This document shows, piece by piece, positions 1 to 8,135 of a stretch of DNA of 64,000 nucleotides. This DNA comes from Planotetraspora kaengkrachanensis (lineage in GTDB: Bacteria > Actinomycetota > Actinomycetes > Streptosporangiales > Streptosporangiaceae). Numbering within the stretch: the stretch's first letter is position 1; each line of letters begins with the position of its first letter. Position numbers and translations under genes: made by a program. Where the stretch lies: positions 148,987-212,986 of the forward strand of contig NZ_BONV01000019.1 in the NCBI RefSeq assembly GCF_016862895.1, written 5' to 3'. The notes under the pieces were generated by a model, which was given only the letters and a program-made list of their open reading frames with translations, did not search any database and was not told the DNA's origin.

Positions 1-2964
1 GCGGCACGAGAGCGAAGTCCGCGGAGAGCGCGCACGCGTCACGCGGTCCGCATATTGGGTGCGGCGGCGGCCGTGCTGGCACTGGAGGCAGGCGTCGGGG
101 TGCCACAGGCCTCAGCCGCCACGGAGACGACGTCCTCGGGAGCGTTCACGGCGGCAGCGGTGGTCAACACGCCGCCCGCACAACCCGCGCTTGCGGATCT
201 GACGATGTCGCCTGGTTCCGTGTGCCAGGCCGAGCCGGTCCGGGTCAACCGGCTGCCCCAGGTCACCGCGAAGTTGACCGACCCGGACGGCGATCGGGTG
301 GGCGCCCAGTTCGCGGTCTCCTGGCCTGACGCCACGGGCAAGCTGGTGCGCCAGTGGTGGTCCACCGGTGGGGAGGACGTCCCGCCGCCCAGTGGGTGGT
401 TCGAGAGCTCGGGGTCCCCGTTCACGGAGGCGCTGCCGGCGTCGATCCCCCAGGGAACGACCGTGGGCTGGGAGGTCCGTGCCTGGGACGGAGTCGCCTG
501 GGGCCCGTGGAGCCCGGCCGGCACCTCCACGAGGTGCCGTTTCGCATGGAAGACGGCCGCGCTGAGCGACCCGAAGGTGACGAGCGCCGACTATCCGGGA
601 TCCACTGATTTGACCGGCTCGCTGCCGTTCACGACCGGGGTGGGCCGCGACGGCGCGTTCACCGTCGATTCGGACGACAGCGATGTCGTCGCGTACCAGT
701 GGGGAATGGACACGGGCGTCACGGGCGCCCACGTGGTGACGACGAGACAGGGTGAGCCCCGGACCGTGCGACTGCTGCCCACGACGGAGGGCGGCCACTC
801 GCTGGCGGTCAGGGCCTTCGACTCCTACGGCAACGGCAGTCGCCAGGTGACCTACCACTTCAACGTGCTCGCCGGTCAGCCGGAGCGGGCGTCGTGGACC
901 CTCGACGAGGGCGCCGGCGCAGCCGAGGCGGGAGGCGCGGGCGGCTCCTATCCGCTCACCATCGGGGGCCATGCCGCGCTGGGCGCCGACGGGCATTCGG
1001 GCACGGCGCTGTCCCTGAGCGACGAGGACTCCTTCGCCGAGTCCCAGGGTGCGGTGCTGGACTTCTCCCAGGGCTTCACCGTCTCCGCGTGGGCGAAGGC
1101 GGACGACCTGAGCCGTTCCCGGACCGTGGTCTCACAGGCCGGGACGTACAACAGCGGCGTCGTCATGGGATACGACGCGTCCAGCGGCAAGTGGTCGCTC
1201 CGCCTTCCCGACGCGGACGACTCCGGCGCCTCGACGGCGGCCTCGGTCTCGGACGCGCCCGTCGTGCCGGGCCGGTGGACCCATCTCGTGGGGACGTACG
1301 ACGCGAGGACGAAGACCGCGACGCTGTATGTCGACGGTGCGGCCGCGTCGGCCGCCTCGGTGACGGCGTTCAACGCCCGCGGGAACCTGGAGATCGGCCG
1401 GCGCTGGGACGCGGGCGTGTGGGCGGACCCGTGGTCCGGCGCGGTCGACGATCTGCGCGTGTGGGATCGGGTGGTCTCCGCCGCTCAGGTCGCGCGTCTC
1501 CACAGCACCGGCGCGGTCACCACGCGCCTGCCCGCCAAGGTGGTGTGGGGGCTGGACGACGCGACCGGGCGTTCAGAGGGCCAGAGCGTGACCTTCCACG
1601 GCGGAGCGCAGACCGGGCAACCGGGATACACCGGCAAGGCGGCGGCCTTCGACGGCGCAGACGGCTACGGAGACACCGCACGCGAAGTCGTCAACACCGC
1701 GCGGAGCTTCTCGGCCGGGGCGTGGGTGAAGCTGGGGGACACCGCCTCCGACCACGCGGCCTTGAGCCAGAGCGGCAGCGCCAGAGGCTCCTTCACGCTC
1801 GGGTACGACCACGAGAAGGGAGCGTGGGTCTTCCGGCTGCCGACGCGGGACGCGGAGGGAGCGGACTTCCAGGCCGCCTACTCACCGGCACCGGCCGTGG
1901 CCGGACAGTGGATCCACCTGCTGGGCGTGTACGACTCCGCGGCCGACCAGATCACGCTGTACGTCAACGGGCAGGCCGGGTCCCCGGTGGCGGCGCCTTC
2001 GGCCTGGCAGTCCGCGGGCGGACTCCAACTGGGCCGGGTCCTCGGCCAGGGCGGCTACCGGGACTACTGGAAGGGATCGCTTGACGACATCGAGGTCTTC
2101 GACCGGGTCGTGACCGGGCCGGAGGCCCAGAAGCTGGCCGCACCGAAGCCGCCGGCGGTCGCCGGCCGGTGGATGCTCAACTCGGCTCCGGACGGCGTGA
2201 CCCCCGACTCGTCTCCGGCGAAGCTCGGCGCCACGTTGTCCGGCGGCGCTCGCATCGGCGCCGACTTCTACGCGGACTGGCTGGTGGGCGATTTCAACGG
2301 GATCAACGCCGACGGGCAGGAGGAGCCCGACGGGGGCCTGGTGCTGGACGGAGTCGACGGTTACGCCGCCACGGCGGCCTCTCCGCTGGACACCACACAG
2401 AGCTTCACGATCGCCGGCTGGGCGAGCATGCCCAACGGCATGCCGGACTGCCCGGAGGACAAGGCCCTCGCCGACTGCGACATGACGGTTCTGAGCCTCC
2501 AGGGGAACGGCGAGCATCCGTACAACAGCGCGTTCACCCTGCGCTGGCATGTGATGGGCCGTGGTGACGCGGAGAACCAGCCATGGGGGATCTGGCAGGT
2601 TGAGATGCCCGACAAGGACGCCCCCGGAGCCGTCCGTGCCGTCGCCTCCCATTCGTATAGGTTTGGCAGCTTCAGTCCGTGGACCCACCTTGCGGTGGTC
2701 TACGACGCCGGCCGCAAGCAACTGCGGTTGTACGTGGACGGTCAGTTGGAGAACAGCCAGCAGGCGGTCTCGACCGTGGACGGCGTCGAACCCTTCGCGG
2801 GAACGGGCGGTCTGCAGTTCGGGCGCAACTGGTCTGAGGGCGAGGCCGGGGAGTACTTCGCCGGGCCGATCGACGATGTGTGGGCCTACCAGGGTGTTCT
2901 GAGTGACGCCAAGATCCGGCTCCTCGCACTCAGCTTGGAGTTCCCGACCAGCACCGGTCCCTGA
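1..2964 (+). CDS. Secreted triple-LamG domain protein (5' end outside window)
   Basis: The frame is open from base 1. Although a TTG at 55 could serve as a start, the upstream codons encode an Arg-rich stretch leading into a hydrophobic segment (residues AAAAVLALEAG then an Ala-X-Ala-like site), so the signal peptide and start probably lie left of the window. Three concanavalin-like LamG domains follow, roughly residues 280-485, 495-695 and 705-960 counted from the TTG. Each shows the sequence pattern of the family: an early F-T/S-AW strand, a late LYVDG or LYVNG strand, and a closing DD-x-WD/FD motif (GAVDDLRVWDRV, GSLDDIEVFDRV). An Ig-like region precedes them. LamG domains bind glycans or proteins; a cell-surface or secreted adhesive role is inferred. 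No enzyme domain is visible. Confidence 0.8.
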   Translation, partial: AARERSPRRARTRHAVRILGAAAAVLALEAGVGVPQASAATETTSSGAFTAAAVVNTPPAQPALADLTMSPGSVCQAEPVRVNRLPQVTAKLTDPDGDRVGAQFAVSWPDATGKLVRQWWSTGGEDVPPPSGWFESSGSPFTEALPASIPQGTTVGWEVRAWDGVAWGPWSPAGTSTRCRFAWKTAALSDPKVTSADYPGSTDLTGSLPFTTGVGRDGAFTVDSDDSDVVAYQWGMDTGVTGAHVVTTRQGEPRTVRLLPTTEGGHSLAVRAFDSYGNGSRQVTYHFNVLAGQPERASWTLDEGAGAAEAGGAGGSYPLTIGGHAALGADGHSGTALSLSDEDSFAESQGAVLDFSQGFTVSAWAKADDLSRSRTVVSQAGTYNSGVVMGYDASSGKWSLRLPDADDSGASTAASVSDAPVVPGRWTHLVGTYDARTKTATLYVDGAAASAASVTAFNARGNLEIGRRWDAGVWADPWSGAVDDLRVWDRVVSAAQVARLHSTGAVTTRLPAKVVWGLDDATGRSEGQSVTFHGGAQTGQPGYTGKAAAFDGADGYGDTAREVVNTARSFSAGAWVKLGDTASDHAALSQSGSARGSFTLGYDHEKGAWVFRLPTRDAEGADFQAAYSPAPAVAGQWIHLLGVYDSAADQITLYVNGQAGSPVAAPSAWQSAGGLQLGRVLGQGGYRDYWKGSLDDIEVFDRVVTGPEAQKLAAPKPPAVAGRWMLNSAPDGVTPDSSPAKLGATLSGGARIGADFYADWLVGDFNGINADGQEEPDGGLVLDGVDGYAATAASPLDTTQSFTIAGWASMPNGMPDCPEDKALADCDMTVLSLQGNGEHPYNSAFTLRWHVMGRGDAENQPWGIWQVEMPDKDAPGAVRAVASHSYRFGSFSPWTHLAVVYDAGRKQLRLYVDGQLENSQQAVSTVDGVEPFAGTGGLQFGRNWSEGEAGEYFAGPIDDVWAYQGVLSDAKIRLLALSLEFPTSTGP

Positions 2965-2970
2965 CCGGGT

Positions 2971-3006
2971 GGCCGGGGCAGGACGGACGCCGTGCCTGCC
3001 CCGGCC
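2971..3006. terminator. Rho-independent-type hairpin after the LamG gene
   Basis: Perfect 12-bp inverted repeat (2971-2982 with 2995-3006) with a 12-nt loop, 7 bp beyond the LamG stop codon. No long T-run follows, as is common in high-GC actinomycetes. Confidence 0.7.
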
Positions 3007-3038
3007 CTGCTTCCGGTTCAAGGGTTCGGCACGCGTAC

Positions 3039-3087
3039 GTCAAAGATTTGACATGCCCGCTACCTGGAAAAGTTCGCCAGAAGGTAG
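3039..3087. promoter_or_regulatory. Two inverted repeats upstream of the GAF/Fis regulator
   Basis: GTCAAA-GA-TTTGAC is a dyad at 3039-3052. A second dyad has CTACCT at about 3060 and AGGTAG at about 3082. Both lie in the 100 bp before the regulator start at 3138 and could be operators for autoregulation. That role is inferred from position only. Confidence 0.35.
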
Positions 3088-3137
3088 ACAGAGGGGATAA
3101 CGCAGGTCAACTAGTACGGCGTCGCATCGGGGGGATC

Positions 3138-4193
3138 ATGGCGCGTGCTCTCGACGCGTGGGAGATCTTCCAATCCGGGGGAGAACCCACCGGTATCCAG
3201 GGGGAGATCGTCAGTTCGTGGCGGCGTTCCCAGGACAGCGGCGTACATCCCGAGCGGCTCGATGTCGGTTACATCGAGATCGACTCGGGTTCGGCGTTCG
3301 TGCGAACGGCGGCTCCCGTGCTGGAGAAGATCGGGGACACGCTCGTCGGCAGCGCGACCTGCCTGGTCTTGACCGACACCAACGGCAACCTGAACTGGCG
3401 GTGGGTCTCGGAGCGGTCCCTGGGCCGTGCGCTCGACCGGTACGAATTCGCGGAGGGGGCGCGTTACGGCGAGGCGCACGCCGGGACCAACGCGATCGGC
3501 GTGGCCCTGGAAAGCGGCCGCCCGGCGATGATCGTGGGCGGAGAGCACTACAAACAACCCCTGCACAGGTGGGCGTGCGCCGCGATGCCGATCGCCCACC
3601 CCATCACCGGACAGCCCCTCGGCACCGTCAACGTGACCTGCAGGGCGGACGACGCGAACCACCTTCTGCGGATGGCGGTGCGGCTCCTCGCCGACGAGAT
3701 CACGTCGGCGCTGTACGCCGCCGCCACCGCCAAGCAGCGCCGCCTGCTCGACGTCTTCCTCAACTACCGTGCGACGACGACCAGTCCGGTGATCACGCTC
3801 TACGACCACATCATGATCGCCGACGAGACGGCGACGTCGCTGAATCTGGACCAGGGCCGCCTGTGGGCGACGGTCAGGGAGGCCGGGCCGACGGCACGCA
3901 CGATCCGCCTCAGCGCAATGGTGACCGCCCGCATGTTCCCCGTGACGCCGGGAACCCTGGCAGACGGGGTGGTGCTCCTGCTGGCCGGGGTCGTGCCCGT
4001 CGGGCGGCAGGCCGCACTTCCCGCCTCCGCCGAGCCGCAGCCCGCCAGGCTCACGCCGATCGAACGGGCCGAGGCCCAGATCATCTCGAACGTCCTCGTC
4101 GAGTGCGCGGGCAACAAGTCCGCCGCCGCCGCCAAACTCGGCATCTCCCGGGGCACGCTCTATCAGAAGCTCCGGCGTTACCGGCTCAAATAG
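3138..4193 (+). CDS. GAF-domain transcriptional regulator with Fis-type HTH, no AAA+ domain
   Basis: 351 aa from the ATG at 3138, chosen over an upstream in-frame ATG at 3051 because GGGGG precedes it at ribosome-binding distance. The N-terminal half resembles the sensory part of AcoR-like activators: a GAF domain at about residues 60-190 with HAGTNAIG and the later HRWACAAMPIAHP segment. The C-terminus (about 305-350) is a Fis-type helix-turn-helix (ECAGNKSAAAAKLGISRGTLYQ). The sigma-54-interacting AAA+ ATPase that separates these parts in AcoR/NtrC proteins is absent, replaced by a short region of about 100 aa. It is therefore probably a sigma-54-independent, small-molecule-responsive DNA-binding protein. 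Ligand and targets are unknown. Confidence 0.78.
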   Translation: MARALDAWEIFQSGGEPTGIQGEIVSSWRRSQDSGVHPERLDVGYIEIDSGSAFVRTAAPVLEKIGDTLVGSATCLVLTDTNGNLNWRWVSERSLGRALDRYEFAEGARYGEAHAGTNAIGVALESGRPAMIVGGEHYKQPLHRWACAAMPIAHPITGQPLGTVNVTCRADDANHLLRMAVRLLADEITSALYAAATAKQRRLLDVFLNYRATTTSPVITLYDHIMIADETATSLNLDQGRLWATVREAGPTARTIRLSAMVTARMFPVTPGTLADGVVLLLAGVVPVGRQAALPASAEPQPARLTPIERAEAQIISNVLVECAGNKSAAAAKLGISRGTLYQKLRRYRLK

Positions 4194-4232
4194 ATCGGCT
4201 CAAACAGCTCGGCTTGCCGCACGAGAGGGGTT

Positions 4233-4284
4233 GTCCGCCGGTACGGCCACGCCGGCGTTCGCCGCCATGGCCGTACCGGCGGAC
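4233..4284. terminator. Bidirectional terminator between convergent regulator and kinase genes
   Basis: Perfect 16-bp inverted repeat, 4233-4248 pairing with 4269-4284, with a 20-nt loop. It lies exactly between the convergent regulator and kinase genes. The kinase TAG stop (4284-4286) overlaps the last base of the stem. Confidence 0.8.
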
Positions 4285-5189
4285 TAGACAGCCTCCGCTG
4301 ACCTGGTCACCTGGAAGGATCGTGTGCTCGCCGACGCGACCGGACCTGGTGGACAACAGGCGGCCACGATGACGAGGGAATCCTGTGGACCCCAGAGATC
4401 GGTCACCGGCTTCTGCCTCAGACGCTCCCACAACCTGACGGGTCGGTCGGGAGGGTCGGCAAGAGGAAGTCGTAGGACGAAGGACGCGCCGCCACCGGCG
4501 GCGTCCCCCACGCGGAGGGTGCCTTTGTGGGCTTGTGCGATGTCGCGGGCGATCGCCAGGCCGAGGCCGGTGCCGCCGCTTTCGCGGCTGCGTGCGGCGT
4601 CGAGCCGGCTGAACCGCCTGAAGATCCTTTCTCGATCCGGGGCGGCGACGCCCAGACCGTCGTCGATCACCTGGAGCTCGGCGCTGTCGCCGTCACGGCG
4701 GACCCGGATCTCGACCGTGGTCCTCGCGTGCCGGTGGGCGTTGTCGAGCAGGTTGGCGAGCAACCGGTCGAGCTGGCTCGGGACGGCCCGGACCAGCACT
4801 CCACGCTCGAGCCGGAGCCGGACCTCATGTCCGCTCGCCCGCCGGGAGACCTCCGCCCGCACCAGGTCGGCCAGGTCGACCTTCTCCTGTTCGGACGGCC
4901 GCGGACCGGCGGCCACGCGCGTGAGCAGGAGCAGGTCGGTCGTGATCGCCTCCAGCCTGTCGACGTCACGCAACAGGCCGGCGAGCAGGCCGGGAAGCTC
5001 GGTCTCGTCCTGGTGGAGCAGAGCCTCCTCCAACTGGAGCCGCAGGGCGGCCAGAGGAGTCCGCAGTTCATGTGAGACGTCCGCGGCGAACTGGAGCTGT
5101 TGAGCGAGGATCCACTCGGTGCGCTCGTCCCCAAGCTGATCGCAGTTGACCGGCGCCTGAGCGGCGAGATCGTCGAACTGCGTCGTCAT
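4284..5189 (-). CDS. Sensor histidine kinase core lacking sensor, membrane and HAMP segments
   Basis: 301 aa from the ATG at 5189, which has a strong GGAGGA site just upstream. The protein begins almost directly with the HisKA dimerisation helix: H-box ADVSHELRTPLAAL with the phospho-acceptor at about His40, then N-box LLANLLDNAHRHA, G1 DDGLGVAAPDRERIFRRF and G2 GGTGLGLAIA. The whole catalytic core looks intact. Typical relatives carry two transmembrane helices and HAMP before the H-box; none is present. After the ATPase fold (FVLRLPLAD) an atypical tail of about 57 residues runs into the terminator. No response regulator is adjacent. It may be a soluble orphan kinase or the decayed 3' part of a longer gene. 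Confidence 0.7.
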   Translation of the reverse strand: MTTQFDDLAAQAPVNCDQLGDERTEWILAQQLQFAADVSHELRTPLAALRLQLEEALLHQDETELPGLLAGLLRDVDRLEAITTDLLLLTRVAAGPRPSEQEKVDLADLVRAEVSRRASGHEVRLRLERGVLVRAVPSQLDRLLANLLDNAHRHARTTVEIRVRRDGDSAELQVIDDGLGVAAPDRERIFRRFSRLDAARSRESGGTGLGLAIARDIAQAHKGTLRVGDAAGGGASFVLRLPLADPPDRPVRLWERLRQKPVTDLWGPQDSLVIVAACCPPGPVASASTRSFQVTRSAEAV

Positions 5190-5480
5190 GCTGGGTCCTC
5201 CTCCGTCGGCCACCAGGGCAGTCGCCCGTTGAGGGCGACTCGGCGTCGTCGACGCCGGCCGATCTCGCCGGTCCGGGGGTGTCGCCCCCGGTACTTGGAG
5301 ATCCTGCGTCCTCGGGGAAGCGGGCCGCAACACATTGTTCAGGAATTGAACACGCCTCAACGAGCCTTGACGCGCAGGTCACGACCATGATCGCCCCGGT
5401 CGCCGGATTCGGCGGGCGCGTCGATCGCGTATTCCTTGTCGGGGGCGGTAATCGGGGCGCGCCGGGAGGGACTACTTGGT

Positions 5481-6029
5481 GTGAACGATCCTCATGAACG
5501 CTTCACCAACCTCTACGACCGGCACTACCGCAGCGTGCTCGGCTACGCGCTGCTGCGCGCCGAGCGCGAGACGGCGGAGGACGTGTCGAGCGAGACGTTC
5601 CTGGTCGCCTGGCGGCGCCTGGACGAGCTCCCCGATCAGCCGCTGCCGTGGCTGCTCGGGGTGGCGCGCAACCTGCTCGCCAAGCAGCGTGACGCACGGC
5701 GCCGCGGTCAGGCGCTGATCGACCGGATCACGGTGCTCACCACGGCCGCGGACCAGACGAGTTGGGACGTCGCCGAGCACGTGCTCGACCGGCAGAGCGC
5801 GCTCGCCGCGCTCGCCTCCCTCCGCGACAAGGACTTCGAGGCGATCACCCTCGCCACCTGGCACGGCCTGACTCCGGAGGAGGCGGCCGCCGTCATGGGC
5901 TGCTCGGCCCGCACCTACAACGTGCGCCTCCACCGCGCCCGCACCCGCCTGTCCAGGGCGATGCGGGTGGAGCCACGAGTCGCGCCGCCGTACCGGGCCG
6001 CCGCCCGCCCGTTCTTGGAGGAGATCTGA
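5481..6029 (+). CDS. ECF-type RNA polymerase sigma factor (module 1)
   Basis: 182 aa from the GTG at 5481, preceded by GGGAGGG; an earlier in-frame start at 5436 lacks such a site. Sigma region 2 covers about residues 8-75 (FTNLYDRHYRSVLGYAL, then SETFLVAWRRLDELP) and region 4 about 115-165 (ITLATWHGLTPEEAAAVMGCSARTYNVRLHRAR). It should direct RNA polymerase to a small regulon. The stop codon overlaps the start of the next gene in a TGATG, so the two are translationally coupled. The partner is a CU044_5270-type membrane protein, an arrangement repeated elsewhere in this window. Confidence 0.88.
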   Translation: MNDPHERFTNLYDRHYRSVLGYALLRAERETAEDVSSETFLVAWRRLDELPDQPLPWLLGVARNLLAKQRDARRRGQALIDRITVLTTAADQTSWDVAEHVLDRQSALAALASLRDKDFEAITLATWHGLTPEEAAAVMGCSARTYNVRLHRARTRLSRAMRVEPRVAPPYRAAARPFLEEI

Positions 6030-7207
6030 TGCCGAACCCGCCCAGAAGCCCCCACCTGGAGCACGACATGACCGACCACCTCGTCACCCGGCTCAGGCCG
6101 GCGCAGCTGGACGACCTGGCCGACGACGCCTACGGGCGGCGCCGGTCCGCGGACCTCGCCCGCGCGTTCGAGACCCCCCGAACCCAACTGCCGACCCGAA
6201 GGATCACCTTGTCCCAGCGCCGACGTCCGCTCTTCCTGATCGCCGGCACCGCGGTCGCGGGGCTCGCCGCCGCCGCGATCATCGTCCCTGGAATGGTCTC
6301 CGGGGACACGGTCTCCGGAGACGGCCGGTCCACGACGCCCGTCGCCGCGGCTCCGAGTCCTTCGGCGACCCGGTTGGACGCCCACTCGGTCCTGTTGGCG
6401 GCCGCGGCGACCGCGGCGCGCGAGCCGGCCACGACCGGCCGCTACTGGTACACCCTCGAACGGGAGACCTCACGGGTCGACCGGATCGTGACCAAGCCGG
6501 GATCGGGGAAGAGCCCGAAGGTGAAGATGTTGCCCTTCACCGCCTCCGTCTCCACCTCGCAGGAGTCCTGGTTGGCGCGGAGCCCCAAGGACCGCAGCCG
6601 GACGATCACCGGCATCGATTTCAAGACGGCCTTCGACTCGCCGGCCGACGAGGCCAAGTGGAAGGAGATGGGCGCGCCCCCGCTCACCCTCCACACCGGC
6701 GGCTCGACCAAGCCCAGGGTCAACAACTACGACATGGCGCTCAACTTCATGATCGGCCAGCAGCAGCTGAGCATGGCCGAGCTCGCGAAGCTGCCCACCA
6801 CCAAGGACGGCCTGGAGAAGGAGCTGAAGCGCAGGTATCAGGCCGACGTGAACGACCCGAAGTACCCCCTCAAGGGCAGTTTCCTGCAGTACGTCTGGTC
6901 GACGGCGCAGGACCTGCTGGCCGGGCCGGTCACACCGGGGACCCGGGCGGCTCTCTACCGCGTCCTCGCCGACCAGCCCGGCCTCACCGTGGCCGGAAAG
7001 GTGACGGACCCGTTCGGCCGTCCCGGCATCGCGATCGAGATGACCCTCAAGGGGAACTCCGAGAGGGAGTCATTCCGGCTGATCGTCGACCCGGACACCG
7101 GCCGGCTGCTGGCCTACCAGGCAGCCTTCGGTGAAGGGGAGAAGCCTCTCCTGACGATGGCCTACAAGTCGATGGGCTGGACCGACAGTCTCGGCGCACG
7201 CCCCTGA
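6029..7207 (+). CDS. CU044_5270-family membrane-anchored sigma partner (module 1)
   Basis: 392 aa, start ATG overlapping the sigma stop. A cytoplasmic N-terminal part of about 60 residues with LRPAQLDDLADDAYGRR and a basic stretch precedes one transmembrane helix (LFLIAGTAVAGLAAAAIIV). A Ser/Thr/Pro-rich linker follows, then a long extracytoplasmic domain ending VTPGTRAALYRVLADQPGLTV...RLIVDPDTGRLLAYQ. That ending recurs in the partners at 12943-14067 and 51385-52398. There is no HxxxCxxC zinc anti-sigma motif. Position and topology suggest an anti-sigma or surface-sensing partner, but function is not established for this family as far as I know. Confidence 0.75.
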   Translation: MPNPPRSPHLEHDMTDHLVTRLRPAQLDDLADDAYGRRRSADLARAFETPRTQLPTRRITLSQRRRPLFLIAGTAVAGLAAAAIIVPGMVSGDTVSGDGRSTTPVAAAPSPSATRLDAHSVLLAAAATAAREPATTGRYWYTLERETSRVDRIVTKPGSGKSPKVKMLPFTASVSTSQESWLARSPKDRSRTITGIDFKTAFDSPADEAKWKEMGAPPLTLHTGGSTKPRVNNYDMALNFMIGQQQLSMAELAKLPTTKDGLEKELKRRYQADVNDPKYPLKGSFLQYVWSTAQDLLAGPVTPGTRAALYRVLADQPGLTVAGKVTDPFGRPGIAIEMTLKGNSERESFRLIVDPDTGRLLAYQAAFGEGEKPLLTMAYKSMGWTDSLGARP

Positions 7208-7212
7208 TCCCG

Positions 7213-7229
7213 CCCCCGCTGTTGGGGGG
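7213..7229 (+). terminator. Hairpin after module 1
   Basis: CCCCC at 7213-7217 pairs with GGGGG at 7224-7228 across a 6-nt loop, starting 6 bp after the stop codon. Confidence 0.5.
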
Positions 7230-7275
7230 TGACCCCCTCCGGCATGGCCACCCTCCGGCGCGACCACCCTCTGGC

Positions 7276-7518
7276 GTGATCATGCACAGACTCGGCCGCA
7301 TGGGCGCTGACCAGCGCAGTCACGTTTCGTGATCATGCACGGTTTCGTGGATGTATGGCTCGACCTGGGGTTTCATGCTTCGTGATCATGCAGTGGTGGA
7401 TTGCATGATCACGTAGTGTGTACGGCCAGCTCACTGCGGGTCTGCGCGAACCTGTGCATGATCACGGGGTGGAAGAGCCCAGGTCGTGTACCTGGTCGGC
7501 GAACCTGTGCATGATCAC
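7276..7518. repeat. Symmetric array of six 53-bp-phased repeats (three direct, three inverted)
   Basis: The 12-mer GTGATCATGCAC (or one mismatch) starts at 7276, 7329 and 7382. Its reverse complement starts at 7401, 7454 and 7507. Every step is exactly 53 bp, and all three mirror pairs share one midpoint at 7397. The conserved unit is longer than the 12-mer: TTCG follows it in most copies, and a second block close to CGACCTGGG sits at offset 33-41 in four of the units. The central pair forms a perfect 11-bp stem with a 9-nt loop. Three further degenerate CCTCCGGC-type repeats precede the array (about 7234-7275). The 330-bp gap between genes holds nothing else recognisable. Confidence 0.85.
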
Positions 7519-7553
7519 ACCCAGGGGTGGGCCGGGGGGCTCCTGGCGTGCGG

Positions 7554-8054
7554 TCAGTCTGACCGGGTGTGGGCCGCGGTCCAGTTCAGGTGCCAGGTCA
7601 CGCCGGCGTCGTAGGAGAAGCGCTGCTCCCATCGGGCGCTCTCGGTGCCGAGGACGTCCCAGTCCCACCTCACCCGTACCGCCTCGCCGTCGATGGTCTC
7701 GACCGCGAAGAACTCGCCGTGCGTTCCGCTGAACCTCCCCTCCATGGGGTTGTCGTCGAGGAGCCCCGGCTGCCGGGTGGAGATCCACCAGATCCGCCAG
7801 TTTCCGGTACGCGGGTCGAACAACCGCAGGGTCATCGCCTCGAGCGGATCACCGGAGGGCGGCATGGCCGGCGCGGTGAAGGGTTCGACGTTGCCCAGAC
7901 CGCCGAGAACGGGCTCGCAGCGCACGGTCGAGTCGAACTCGACCCAGGTCGTGCAGTCGCGGTCGAGCACGTCGGCCAGTTTGCGGTTTCGCGTTGTCCA
8001 GCGCCCGTGGAAGAAGTCGAAGTCATGGCGGCCGTCTGGATTCATCTCCGTCAT
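7554..8054 (-). CDS. Small conserved hypothetical protein (DUF1579-like)
   Basis: 166 aa. It opens with HDFDFFHGRWTTRNRKLADVL and continues with a pattern of aromatic-rich strands (MTLRLFDPRTGNWRIWWIS, EGRFSGTHGEFFAVETIDG, VRWDWDVLGTESARWEQRFSYDAGVTW). This resembles small beta-barrel proteins of the DUF1579 type found in many actinobacteria; no enzyme motif is visible. The start at 8054 has a weak ribosome-binding site, and a second ATG three codons in is equally possible. It is divergent from the hydro-lyase-like gene across a long inverted repeat. Confidence 0.6.
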   Translation of the reverse strand: MTEMNPDGRHDFDFFHGRWTTRNRKLADVLDRDCTTWVEFDSTVRCEPVLGGLGNVEPFTAPAMPPSGDPLEAMTLRLFDPRTGNWRIWWISTRQPGLLDDNPMEGRFSGTHGEFFAVETIDGEAVRVRWDWDVLGTESARWEQRFSYDAGVTWHLNWTAAHTRSD

Positions 8055-8066
8055 GCCGCGAACGCT

Positions 8067-8107
8067 AGGCCGGGTTCACTGACACCCTGCGTCAGTGAAT
8101 CCGGCCT
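8067..8107. promoter_or_regulatory. Long inverted repeat between divergent genes
   Basis: 17-bp arms (8067-8083 and 8091-8107) with one mismatch and a 7-nt loop, lying 12 bp from the start at 8054 and 28 bp from the start at 8136. It could be a shared operator or a transcript-end-like structure. There is no terminator context, because both flanking genes point away. Confidence 0.5.
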
Positions 8108-8135
8108 GTTCCATCCCGCCACCCGGCGTCGTTGA

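Noticed and set aside
5336..5352. TGTTC/GAACA mini-dyad upstream of the module 1 sigma gene
   Set aside because: Arms of five bases are too short to support as an operator without comparison.
7276..7518. CRISPR array
   Set aside because: Repeats occur in both orientations around a centre, the intervening sequence is itself partly conserved, and no cas genes are near.
7418..7732. Small plus-strand ORF over the 53-bp repeats
   Set aside because: Its peptide similarity to the frame on the other side (LCMITP) comes from translating the same DNA repeat, and it runs antisense into the DUF1579-like gene.
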